Assembly: GCA_010031985.1 (NCBI GenBank)
Contig: RGYP01000057.1
Coordinates: 1-9,121 of the forward strand
Direction of reading: 5' to 3'
Length of the DNA: 9,121 nucleotides
Source: Gammaproteobacteria bacterium
GTDB lineage: Bacteria; Pseudomonadota; Gammaproteobacteria; Steroidobacterales; Steroidobacteraceae
Both the position numbers and the translations under genes were made by a program. This document shows positions 1-6,654 of this stretch, piece by piece. Position 1 is the first letter of the stretch, and each line of letters opens with the position of its first letter. Under the pieces are notes generated by a model. The model did no database searches. It saw only the letters and a list, made by a program, of their open reading frames with translations, and was not told the origin of the DNA.

Positions 1-413
1 AGAACGTCGGGTCGCCACTGTCGATCGAGTTCTCCACTGGCAAGTTTTGCCGCGGCCCACCCGAGCATCGCGAATCGCAGGAGATTGTCGTTCCAGTCGC
101 CGCCCTGGGGATGAGAGTAGGGGTTGCCGGGTCGTTGAAACAACGCCGGGGAATCGACGACGTAAACGGCGGTTTTTCGACCAGGCAGTCGTCCGTAAAG
201 GACGCGCATCGTCGCGGTGGCGAACAGTCCCCGAACTTCATAGACCGCAGCCGGATTTTCCAGCGCGGCCATGATCGCCGGAAAGCCGGGCACCACGGTC
301 CGGGCATCGACACCGATCTCCCCGAGAGCCTCGGGCAGCGCCGCTGCGACGTCAGCGAGTCCACCTGTTTTCACCCACGGGAAGAGCTCGGTCGTGGCAT
401 GCAGCACCCGCAT
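1..413 (-). CDS. glgA: Glycogen synthase (ADP-glucose type), N-terminal part, cut by window edge
   Basis: Transfers glucose from ADP-glucose to the non-reducing end of a growing alpha-1,4-glucan in the cytoplasm (GT5 family). Only the first 137 residues are in the window; the gene continues past the left edge. The start MRVLHATTELFPWVKTGGL lines up with E. coli GlgA (MQVLH...FPLLKTGGLADV), including the KTGGL loop (Lys15) that contacts ADP-glucose. Further on, RPGNPY (near residue 99), DWNDNLLRFAMLGW and the last visible residues WRPDV follow the family pattern that normally leads into VHAHDWH. The start is the second of two adjacent ATGs, chosen by alignment to E. coli; the upstream ATG at 416 is possible. 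The glgC stop overlaps the start (TGATG), so the two genes are very likely translationally coupled and co-transcribed. No frame break is seen. Identification is firm. Confidence 0.95.
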   Translation of the reverse strand, partial: MRVLHATTELFPWVKTGGLADVAAALPEALGEIGVDARTVVPGFPAIMAALENPAAVYEVRGLFATATMRVLYGRLPGRKTAVYVVDSPALFQRPGNPYSHPQGGDWNDNLLRFAMLGWAAAKLASGELDRQWRPDV

Positions 414-1681
414 CATGAACTCAGCCGGTCAATCATGGCTCCGGTGATCAGGGTGATGCCGCTATCGGTACGTACGAAGCGTCGGGCATCGTGATCAGGA
501 TCCTCGCCCACCACGAGATCTGGCGGGATCTGGCAGTCGCAATCGATCACTACGCGACGCAGACGGGCGCCGCGACCGATTTGTGCACCCGGCAATACGA
601 CTGCCGCTTCGACGATCGCCTTGGAATGTACCCGGACGCCCGAAAACAATAGTGAACTCTGGACTCTCCCCGAAACGATGCAGCCTCCGGAGACCAAAGA
701 TTCGATGGCAACGCCACGACGCTCGTCGGAGTTATGCACGAATTTGGCTGGTGGCAACTGTGGCTGGTAGGTCCAGATTGGCCATCGATCGTCGTACAAG
801 TTCAATTGCGGTACGGTTGCGGTGAGGTCGATGTTGGCATCCCAGTACGAATCGAGGGTGCCGACATCGCGCCAGTAAGGCTCGGCATCTGCTTTGCGAT
901 TGACGGCGCTGCTCTCGAAGCGATGCGCAACCACCCGGCCTTCGCGAACGAGCCGCGGGATCAAATCTCTCCCGAAGTCGTGGGTTGACGCAGGATCCGC
1001 CGCATCACGCGCCAACTCATCCAATAAAAAAGCCGTGTCGAAAACGTATATGCCCATCGAAGCCAGAGATCGATCCGGCGCGGTCGGCACCGTCGGTGGG
1101 TCGAGTGGTTTTTCGACAAAGTCGGTGACGATGCCGGCTTCGTTTGCATTGAGGATCCCGAAACCGGAGGCTTGCTCTTTCGGGACTTCGACGCAGGCGA
1201 CCGTGCACCCACGTCCGTGTTCCACGTGATGGGCGAGTGCGATCGCGTAATTCATCTTGTAGATGTGATCGCCGGCCAACACGATGGTGTAGTCGCAATG
1301 GAAGCTCTTGATGACTTCCTGATTTTGATGAACGGCGTCTGCAGTGCCCTGATACCAAACCTCACTTCCCATTCTTTGATTGGCGGGCAGAACGTGTACG
1401 AATTCATTGAGCTCGCCACGCAAGAAGCCCCAGGCCATCTGGATGTGCTGGATGAGGCTATGGCTGGTGTATTGCGTGAGTACCGCGATTCGTCGGACGC
1501 CCGAATTCACGGCGTTCGAGAGCGCGAAATCGATGATCCGAAACTTGCCGCCGAAGTGGACAGCGGGTTTGGAGCGATTGGCCGTGAGATCGAGGAGACG
1601 GCTGCCTCGGCCTCCGGCGAGCACGATCGCCGCGGTACGGCGCGGCAGCTCGAGGCTGGCCACGACATCGTTGCGAATCAC
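413..1681 (-). CDS. glgC: Glucose-1-phosphate adenylyltransferase (ADP-glucose pyrophosphorylase)
   Basis: Makes ADP-glucose and pyrophosphate from glucose-1-phosphate and ATP, the committed step of bacterial glycogen synthesis. The 422-residue product is close to the 431 residues of E. coli GlgC. Visible motifs in order: nucleotide-binding LAGGRGSRL (21-29), KPAVHFGGKFRIIDFALSN (from 38), WYQGTADAV, the catalytic-Asp segment AGDHIYK, the sugar-phosphate-binding FVEKP, SLASMGIYVF, DFGRDLIP, EPYWRDVGT, then a C-terminal beta-helix part (SLVSGGCIVSG, LRRVVIDCD). I chose the GTG at 1681 because GGAGG lies 8 nt upstream and the N-terminus then matches E. coli in length. A TTG at 1768 would add 29 residues with no family resemblance. 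E. coli Lys39, which binds the activator fructose-1,6-bisphosphate, corresponds to Asn35 here, so allosteric control may differ. First gene of the glgC-glgA operon. Confidence 0.96.
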   Translation of the reverse strand: MIRNDVVASLELPRRTAAIVLAGGRGSRLLDLTANRSKPAVHFGGKFRIIDFALSNAVNSGVRRIAVLTQYTSHSLIQHIQMAWGFLRGELNEFVHVLPANQRMGSEVWYQGTADAVHQNQEVIKSFHCDYTIVLAGDHIYKMNYAIALAHHVEHGRGCTVACVEVPKEQASGFGILNANEAGIVTDFVEKPLDPPTVPTAPDRSLASMGIYVFDTAFLLDELARDAADPASTHDFGRDLIPRLVREGRVVAHRFESSAVNRKADAEPYWRDVGTLDSYWDANIDLTATVPQLNLYDDRWPIWTYQPQLPPAKFVHNSDERRGVAIESLVSGGCIVSGRVQSSLLFSGVRVHSKAIVEAAVVLPGAQIGRGARLRRVVIDCDCQIPPDLVVGEDPDHDARRFVRTDSGITLITGAMIDRLSS

Positions 1682-1689
1682 CTGAAAGC

Positions 1690-1694
1690 CCTCC
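1690..1694 (-). promoter_or_regulatory. Shine-Dalgarno deciding the glgC start
   Basis: GGAGG on the minus strand, 8 nt before the GTG at 1681. It supports that GTG over the upstream TTG at 1768. Confidence 0.75.
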
Positions 1695-1812
1695 GTCCCA
1701 TTTTCGACTATTGAATTAATCCGTTTTGGGGCGATCCTTAGGAGGCCATATCCCGGCGGATTGTTCAACGGGTCGGCCCGCCGAGTTTCAAGAGCCCATC
1801 CGCGTAGCTTCT

Positions 1813-1817
1813 GAGGA
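1813..1817 (+). promoter_or_regulatory. Shine-Dalgarno deciding the aquaporin-fusion start
   Basis: GAGGA, 7 nt before the GTG at 1825. This start places the protein's N-terminus (MIKLNWSEYLSEFFGT) right at the first transmembrane helix, as in other aquaporins. A TTG at 1726 would add 33 polar residues without family resemblance. Confidence 0.7.
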
Positions 1818-1824
1818 TGACAAC

Positions 1825-2931
1825 GTGATTAAACTGAATTGGTCCGAGTATCTGAGCGAGTTTTTCGGAACGGCGATCATGATGACGATCGGCATCGGTG
1901 CCGTCGTATTCATGTGGTCCGAGGGCAGCGCGATGACGGCGCTGATTCCCTCGGAGCCGTGGCGCAGGTTGGCAACCGGCATTTTGTTCGCGGGTGGCGG
2001 CACCGCGGTGGTTTTGTCACCTTTGGGTCAGCGTAGTGGCGGGCACCTCAACCCGGCGATGACCTTGGCATTTTGGTTGCGCCGCAAGATCTCTCACAGG
2101 GACGCGGCGATGTATGTGATCGCCCAGACTTTGGGTGCGGTGCTCGGCGTGTTGATCGTGGATGCGGTGGCCGGTGATGCGGCTGCAACCGTCAATCTGG
2201 GGATGACGATGCCGGGTGTGGGCTACTCCGCGACCGTGGCCTTGGCGGCGGAGTTGGTGATCACTTTCTCCTTGGTAATCATGGTGTTCTGGGCGGTCGA
2301 CCGGCGTTCCGTCGCGCCCTTCACGCCCTATCTTGCGGGCGTGCTGATTGCGTTGCTGGTGATGTTCGAGGCCCCCATTTCCGGTACCAGCTTGAACCCT
2401 GCGCGTAGCCTCGCGCCGGCCGCTCTCATGGGCATATTCGATCACCTTTGGTTGTACTTCGTGGGACCGATCGCCGGTGCGGTGCTGGCGGTCGGCGTGT
2501 ACCGCGGCCTGGGCGGTGAAAAGCAGGCGACGGGCTGCGCCAAATTGCATCACACCGATCAATACCCCTGTCTTTTCGAAGGTTGCGGCTATCGGCGAGT
2601 CGAAGCGGGTACGGTCTTGTTACGCGAGGGCGGCGAGTCTGATCGCGCGTACGTGATTCGCCGCGGCGAAGTCGCGGTCAAAAAAATGCAAAGTGACGGG
2701 CAAGATGCGGTGATTGCCCAGCTCGGTCCCGGTGATTGGGTCGGTGAAATGGGTCTGCTGCTGAACTTGCCGCGCTCGGCGTCCGTCATCGCGACGACCG
2801 ATCTCGAGGTCGAGCCCCTGACCCGCGAAAATTTCGAGCATCTCATTGCGGCTCATCCCGACGAAGCCCTGCGTCTGTTGAGGCAATTGGCAATTCGCTT
2901 GCACCAAGCGGACCAGCGCCAAACGCTTTGA
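1825..2931 (+). CDS. Aquaporin-family (MIP) channel fused to a C-terminal cyclic-nucleotide-binding domain
   Basis: A 368-residue inner-membrane protein. Residues about 8-230 are a MIP channel with six hydrophobic helices and both half-helix signatures: GGHLNPA (Asn76-Ala78) and GTSLNPAR (Asn191-Arg194). Compared with E. coli AqpZ, the aromatic/arginine filter reads Phe55 (tentative), Val179, Thr188, Arg194; the AqpZ histidine is replaced by Val179. Next comes a Cys/His linker with Cys238, His242, His243, Cys249 and Cys254. Residues about 257-368 form a cyclic-nucleotide-binding fold, with GEMGLL at 307-312 and PRSAS at 316-320. Glu308 and Arg317 correspond to the CRP residues that hold ribose and phosphate. 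There is no helix-turn-helix after it, so a transcription-factor role is unlikely. Bacterial aquaporins usually end at about 230-280 residues, so the extra domain is the notable feature. Substrate (water, glycerol or another small neutral solute) and ligand are not determined by sequence. Confidence 0.9.
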   Translation: MIKLNWSEYLSEFFGTAIMMTIGIGAVVFMWSEGSAMTALIPSEPWRRLATGILFAGGGTAVVLSPLGQRSGGHLNPAMTLAFWLRRKISHRDAAMYVIAQTLGAVLGVLIVDAVAGDAAATVNLGMTMPGVGYSATVALAAELVITFSLVIMVFWAVDRRSVAPFTPYLAGVLIALLVMFEAPISGTSLNPARSLAPAALMGIFDHLWLYFVGPIAGAVLAVGVYRGLGGEKQATGCAKLHHTDQYPCLFEGCGYRRVEAGTVLLREGGESDRAYVIRRGEVAVKKMQSDGQDAVIAQLGPGDWVGEMGLLLNLPRSASVIATTDLEVEPLTRENFEHLIAAHPDEALRLLRQLAIRLHQADQRQTL

Positions 2932-2961
2932 GAGCAAGACTTGGTCTAAAACCCAGCCTCC

Positions 2962-2980
2962 ATTTTGCCGCGGACAAAAT
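2962..2980 (+). repeat. AT-rich inverted repeat downstream of the aquaporin fusion gene
   Basis: ATTTTG (2962-2967) and CAAAAT (2975-2980) are perfect complements around a 7-nt loop that contains the palindrome CCGCGG. It lies 30 bp after the stop codon. It lacks a GC-rich stem and a T-run, so it is a poor intrinsic terminator; an operator or a chance repeat is equally possible. Confidence 0.35.
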
Positions 2981-3047
2981 TTCATACGCCCGCGCTTGTT
3001 TTCATTTCGTAAAAGATCCATTCTGGAAACGGCTTGGATGTATCGCC

Positions 3048-3066
3048 GCCGCCTACCGGTGGCGCC
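3048..3066 (+). repeat. Bulged GC-rich inverted repeat in the leader of the GH63 gene
   Basis: Around 3048-3066 the stretch CGCCTACCGGTGGCG can pair as CGCC/GGCG plus the palindrome ACCGGT, with a single bulged T. It is a short hairpin without a T-run, in the 207-bp spacer 2932-3138. No convincing promoter was found in that spacer. Confidence 0.25.
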
Positions 3067-3089
3067 GCAATACGACAACGAAGTGAAAG

Positions 3090-3109
3090 ACCCGCCGACA
3101 AGAGCGGGT
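3090..3109 (+). repeat. Leader hairpin just upstream of the GH63 ribosome-binding site
   Basis: ACCCGC (3090-3095) and GCGGGT (3104-3109) are perfect complements around an 8-nt loop. It ends 19 nt before the G-rich Shine-Dalgarno run, so it could affect translation or mRNA stability. No T-run follows, so it is not a typical terminator. Confidence 0.35.
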
Positions 3110-3123
3110 GGGACGATCTGACC

Positions 3124-3135
3124 GAGAAGGGGGGG
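3124..3135 (+). promoter_or_regulatory. G-rich Shine-Dalgarno of the GH63 gene
   Basis: GAGAAGGGGGGG, including seven Gs in a row, ends 3 nt before the ATG at 3139. The G-run can pair with the C-rich anti-Shine-Dalgarno in several registers and supports that ATG as the start. Confidence 0.65.
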
Positions 3136-3138
3136 TAG

Positions 3139-5814
3139 ATGGGTAAAGCCAAAAAGACCGCTGAGCATGAGCGGCTGTCGCAAGCCCGTGCCGGTTCACC
3201 GTGGTATCGATGGGGCCCTTACCTGAGCGAGCGATCTTGGGGAACGGTTCGTGAGGACTACAGCGCCAATGGCGCTGCCTGGAATCACCTGACCCACGAC
3301 ATGGCTCGCAGCAAGGCCTATCGCTGGGGCGAGGATGGTCTCGCCGGCGTGTCTGATCAATATCAGCTGCTCTGTTTTTCTTTGGCTTTGTGGAATGGTC
3401 GTGATCCGATATTGAAGGAGCGCGCCTTCGGGTTGATCCCGGCCGAGGGAAATCACGGCGAAGATCTCAAGGAGTACTACTTCTACATCGACAGCACTCC
3501 GACCCACAGCTACATGAAGTACTTGTACAAGTACCCGCAAGCGGAGTACCCGTACGAGTGGTTGGTAAGGGAAAACGCGAGTCGCAACGGCCGCGGTCCG
3601 GAATTCGAACTGCTCGATACCGGAACTTTCGATCAGGACCGCTATTTCGATGTTTTCGTCGAGTACGCGAAGGATGGTCCGGAAGATCTTTGCGTTCGTG
3701 TCGAAGTCTGCAATCGCGGCCCGGACGATTCGGAAGTCCATCTGATTCCGCAGCTTTGGTTCCGAAATATCTGGGGCTGGGGTGCGACCAAAAAACGTCC
3801 GCCCAACATCAAAGTCGGCGCAAAGCGCGGCAAGCAGGTCCGCTTGGTTGCGGACGACAGCGAGGCCGATGGCCTCACCAACTTGCCGTTCAAGTATCAG
3901 CTCGGCAAGCGGTATATGTCCGCCGAAGCCGACGGTGAAGTGCTGTTCACTGACAACGAATCGAACGTCGAGCGTCTCTACGGCGTGATGCCGGAGGACG
4001 GACGCCGCTATTACAAAGACGCTTTTCACCGCCACATCGTTCATGGCGAGACTGCGGCGACCAACCCCAGTCAAGAAGGCACCAAGGCGGGCATTCACTA
4101 CCGCCGTGTGGTTCCCGCGCGCGGTTCGGTCGTGTTCCATTTTCGTCTGTCGGACGATGGCAATGCATCACTGAGCGAAGTGGACTCGGTGGTCGCCCGC
4201 GCGCGTCGTGAGGCGGACGAGTTCTATCAGACCATTCATCCGAAAGGCGCGACGGAAGACGAGTGCCGCATCCAGCGTCAGGCATTCGCCGGCATGATGT
4301 GGTCGAAGCAAAACTACATCTTCGACGTCGACCAATGGTTGAAGGGTGACAACCCGGGCCTGCCGCCGCCGGAGTCACGTACCCACATCCGCAATCAGCA
4401 CTGGCGGCATCTGAACTCGATGCGAGTGTTGTCGATGCCGGACAAGTGGGAATACCCATGGTTCGCGGCCTGGGATCTCGCATTTCATACGGTCGCCATC
4501 GCGATCATCGATCCGGACTTTGCCAAGCAGCAGCTTTGGCTGATGTTGTTCGAACAGTTCCAGCATCCGAACGGACAAATCCCCGCTTACGAGTGGGAAT
4601 TCTCGGATCTGAATCCGCCGGTGCATCCATGGGCGGTTTGGCGTGTCTACAACATGGATCGCATTCGATCCGGCACGGCGGATCGCGCCTTCCTCGAGCG
4701 CTGCTTCCACAAGCTGCTGATCAACTTCGCGTGGTGGATCAACAAGGTCGACAGTCGCGGAAACAACGTTTTCGAGGGTGGATTTCTGGGGCTCGACAAC
4801 ATCACCTTGTTCGATCGTTCGGAGAAGTTGCCGGGTGGAGCGGTGCTGGAGCAGTCCGACGCCACCGGATGGATGGGTTTGTTTTGTCTGAACATGATGC
4901 GGATCGCGCTGGAGCTCGCCAAAGAAAACAAGACTTACGAGAGCCTCGCGACCAAGTTCTTCCAGCACTACGTCTACATCGGTGCCGCGATGAAGCGTCA
5001 GGGCGGTCGTGATCACGATTTGTGGGACGACACCGACGGATTTTTTTACGACGTCCTGCGGTATCCGGACGGTCACTACGAGAAAATCCGTGTCCGCTCG
5101 ATGGTCGGACTCATTCCGCTGTACGCCGTCGAGCGTCTCGAGACGGACTGGCTGAAACAATTCCCGGAGTTCACTTCGAATCTCAACTGGTTCATGAACA
5201 ACCGTTCCGAGCTCGTCGGACGCTGCATTTCGCGGATTGCCAATCCGGAAGGCGAGACGCTGGCGATGACCATCGTCGATCGTCAGCAACTTGAGCGGAT
5301 GCTGCAATGGTTATGCGACCCCGAAGAATTCCTTTCGGATTACGGGCTACGCAGCCTTTCGCGCGCCCACTTGGCGCACCCCTTCCGTTTGGGTGGCAAC
5401 GAAGTGGGTTACGAGCCGGGCGAGGCCGACTGCAAGATCAAGGGCGGCAACTCGAATTGGCGTGGACCGATCTGGTTCCCGACCGCTTTCCTCATGATCG
5501 AGTCGCTGCGCAAGCTTGCCAAGGCGCACGGCAAAGATCTGACGATCACCGATCGTGGCGGCAAGGTCTGGACGATCGAGGAGATCGCTCGTACGCAAGC
5601 CGATCGCTTGATTGCCGTATTCGCTCGCGACGCAAATGGCCGTCGTCCCGAGTACGGCAACATCGAAAAGTTCCAGTCAGATCCGCACTGGCGCGATTAC
5701 CTCACTTTCCACGAGTACTTCCACGGCGACACGGGTGTGGGCCTCGGTGCATCCCACCAAACGGGGTGGACCGGCCTCGTTGCCTCGTTGATCGACGAAT
5801 GGCGTTCCCACTGA
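3139..5814 (+). CDS. GH63-type (MGH1-like) glucosidase
   Basis: An 891-residue, probably cytoplasmic glycoside hydrolase; no signal peptide or membrane helix is visible. It resembles the long bacterial proteins annotated as glucosidase or MGH1-like glycoside hydrolase, related to GH63 processing glucosidases. The N-terminal part begins with ERSWGTVREDYS (31-42), then a beta-rich region to about residue 350. The C-terminal part is expected to be an (alpha/alpha)6 barrel. Within it, YPWFAAWDLAFH carries Asp446, the likely general acid. NSNWRGPIWFP (771-781) is typical of the barrel. FHEYFHGDTG near the end carries Glu859, the likely general base. By analogy, GH63 enzymes invert and act on alpha-glucosides, and smaller relatives act on glucosyl- or mannosyl-glycerate; the true substrate cannot be read from the sequence. 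A glucose dehydrogenase gene follows after 32 bp, which suggests that glucose is the product. Confidence 0.88.
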   Translation: MGKAKKTAEHERLSQARAGSPWYRWGPYLSERSWGTVREDYSANGAAWNHLTHDMARSKAYRWGEDGLAGVSDQYQLLCFSLALWNGRDPILKERAFGLIPAEGNHGEDLKEYYFYIDSTPTHSYMKYLYKYPQAEYPYEWLVRENASRNGRGPEFELLDTGTFDQDRYFDVFVEYAKDGPEDLCVRVEVCNRGPDDSEVHLIPQLWFRNIWGWGATKKRPPNIKVGAKRGKQVRLVADDSEADGLTNLPFKYQLGKRYMSAEADGEVLFTDNESNVERLYGVMPEDGRRYYKDAFHRHIVHGETAATNPSQEGTKAGIHYRRVVPARGSVVFHFRLSDDGNASLSEVDSVVARARREADEFYQTIHPKGATEDECRIQRQAFAGMMWSKQNYIFDVDQWLKGDNPGLPPPESRTHIRNQHWRHLNSMRVLSMPDKWEYPWFAAWDLAFHTVAIAIIDPDFAKQQLWLMLFEQFQHPNGQIPAYEWEFSDLNPPVHPWAVWRVYNMDRIRSGTADRAFLERCFHKLLINFAWWINKVDSRGNNVFEGGFLGLDNITLFDRSEKLPGGAVLEQSDATGWMGLFCLNMMRIALELAKENKTYESLATKFFQHYVYIGAAMKRQGGRDHDLWDDTDGFFYDVLRYPDGHYEKIRVRSMVGLIPLYAVERLETDWLKQFPEFTSNLNWFMNNRSELVGRCISRIANPEGETLAMTIVDRQQLERMLQWLCDPEEFLSDYGLRSLSRAHLAHPFRLGGNEVGYEPGEADCKIKGGNSNWRGPIWFPTAFLMIESLRKLAKAHGKDLTITDRGGKVWTIEEIARTQADRLIAVFARDANGRRPEYGNIEKFQSDPHWRDYLTFHEYFHGDTGVGLGASHQTGWTGLVASLIDEWRSH

Positions 5815-5833
5815 TTTAGCTGCATCCGACAGC

Positions 5834-5838
5834 AGGAG
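5834..5838 (+). promoter_or_regulatory. Shine-Dalgarno of the glucose dehydrogenase gene
   Basis: AGGAG, 8 nt before the ATG at 5847, in the 32-bp gap after the GH63 stop codon. There is too little room and no motif for a separate promoter, so co-transcription is likely. Confidence 0.7.
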
Positions 5839-5846
5839 TTATTTCT

Positions 5847-6653
5847 ATGTCTTATCAACCATTGAAAGGCCAGAGAGCGCTGGTGACTGGTGCGAGTTCC
5901 GGTATTGGCGCCGGCGTCGCGATCGCACTCGGCCAAGCGGGCGCCGACGTCGTCGTGAACTACGCTGGCAACGCGGCGGGAACGGTGCCTGTCATCGCCG
6001 CCATCAAAGAAGCCGGCGGTCGCGCCATCGCGGTGCAGGCTGACGTCTCGGACGAAGCGCAAGTCGAAGCAATGTTCGACAAGATGATCACCGAATTTGG
6101 CGCCGTCGACATTCTCGTCAACAACGCCGGTCTCCAACAGGATGCGGCATTCCACGACATGACCCTGGCGCAGTGGAACCGTGTCATCAACGTCAATTTG
6201 ACGGGCATGTTTCTCTGCAGTCGTCGTGCAGTGCGCGAAATGATGAAGCGCGGCGTTCAGCCTGGGGGCTCACCCGCGGCCGGAAAAATCATCTGCATGT
6301 CCTCCGTCCACGAGGTCATCCCTTGGGCAGGTCACGTGAACTATGCCGCGTCGAAAGGCGGCGTGAAATTGTTCATGCAGAGTCTGTCGCAGGAAGTGGC
6401 GCCGCTGAAAATTCGCGTCAACTCCATCGGGCCAGGCGCCATCGCCACGCCGATCAATCGTCCGGCATGGGAAACGCCAGAAGCTCTCGAGAAGTTGCTC
6501 GAGCTGATTCCTTACGGTCGTGTTGGCCAGCCGGCAGACATCGGCAAGGCTGCCGTGTGGTTGGCGTCCGACGATTCCGATTACGTCAACGGCCAGACGA
6601 TTTTCGTCTGCGGCGGCATGACGCTCTATCCGGAGTTTGCGGACGGCGGTTGA
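5847..6653 (+). CDS. Short-chain dehydrogenase, glucose 1-dehydrogenase type
   Basis: A 268-residue classical SDR, the usual size for the family. It likely oxidises beta-D-glucose to gluconolactone with NAD(P)+ in the cytoplasm. Motifs: cofactor-binding TGASSGIG (14-21), NNAG after the fourth strand, catalytic Ser153 in SSVHE, and Tyr166 with Lys170 in YAASK. The stretch SSVHEVIPW, then NYAASKGGVKL, IGPGAIATPIN and the end GGMTLYPEF closely follow Bacillus glucose 1-dehydrogenase (SSVHEKIPW, IGPGAINTPIN, GGMTQYPSF), which is why I prefer glucose over other SDR substrates. Compared with the Bacillus enzyme there is a short insert before the active-site Ser (VQPGGSPAAG). It sits between the GH63 glucosidase and the flavo-iron-sulfur gene, as a link between sugar release and NAD(P)H use. 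Substrate call is good but not certain; another polyol or sugar is possible. Confidence 0.88.
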   Translation: MSYQPLKGQRALVTGASSGIGAGVAIALGQAGADVVVNYAGNAAGTVPVIAAIKEAGGRAIAVQADVSDEAQVEAMFDKMITEFGAVDILVNNAGLQQDAAFHDMTLAQWNRVINVNLTGMFLCSRRAVREMMKRGVQPGGSPAAGKIICMSSVHEVIPWAGHVNYAASKGGVKLFMQSLSQEVAPLKIRVNSIGPGAIATPINRPAWETPEALEKLLELIPYGRVGQPADIGKAAVWLASDDSDYVNGQTIFVCGGMTLYPEFADGG

Positions 6654-6654
6654 G

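Larger units (their letters stand above)
1682..1824. promoter_or_regulatory. Divergent intergenic region between glgC and the aquaporin fusion gene
   Basis: 143 bp between two divergently transcribed genes, so it should hold both promoters. I see no convincing -35/-10 pair and no CRP-type (TGTGA-N6-TCACA) or FNR-type (TTGAT-N4-ATCAA) palindrome. There is a 6-bp inverted repeat, CGGCGG at 1754-1759 and CCGCCG at 1778-1783, which could form a hairpin in the leader of the plus-strand gene; its meaning is unknown. Both reading frames remain open upstream of the chosen starts, so the spacer would shrink if the upstream TTG codons were used. Confidence 0.45.

Noticed and set aside
1172..1714. Plus-strand open frame of 180 codons opposite glgC
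   Set aside because: It is antisense to clear GlgC motifs, has no recognisable domain, and arises from the codon bias of the real gene.
1682..1824. CRP or FNR binding site between the divergent genes
   Set aside because: No palindrome close to either consensus was found by eye. Only a short GC-rich inverted repeat is present.
2937..2947. AGAC-TTG-GTCT hairpin as a terminator after the aquaporin fusion gene
   Set aside because: The stem is only 4 bp with a 3-nt loop and is followed by As, not Ts.
3019..3036. Sigma-54-type promoter upstream of the GH63 gene
   Set aside because: A GG is followed 10 nt later by GA instead of the required GC, so the -24/-12 pattern is not met.
3196..4140. Minus-strand open frame of 314 codons opposite the GH63 gene
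   Set aside because: The plus strand carries a continuous 891-residue family member. The minus frame has no recognisable domain.
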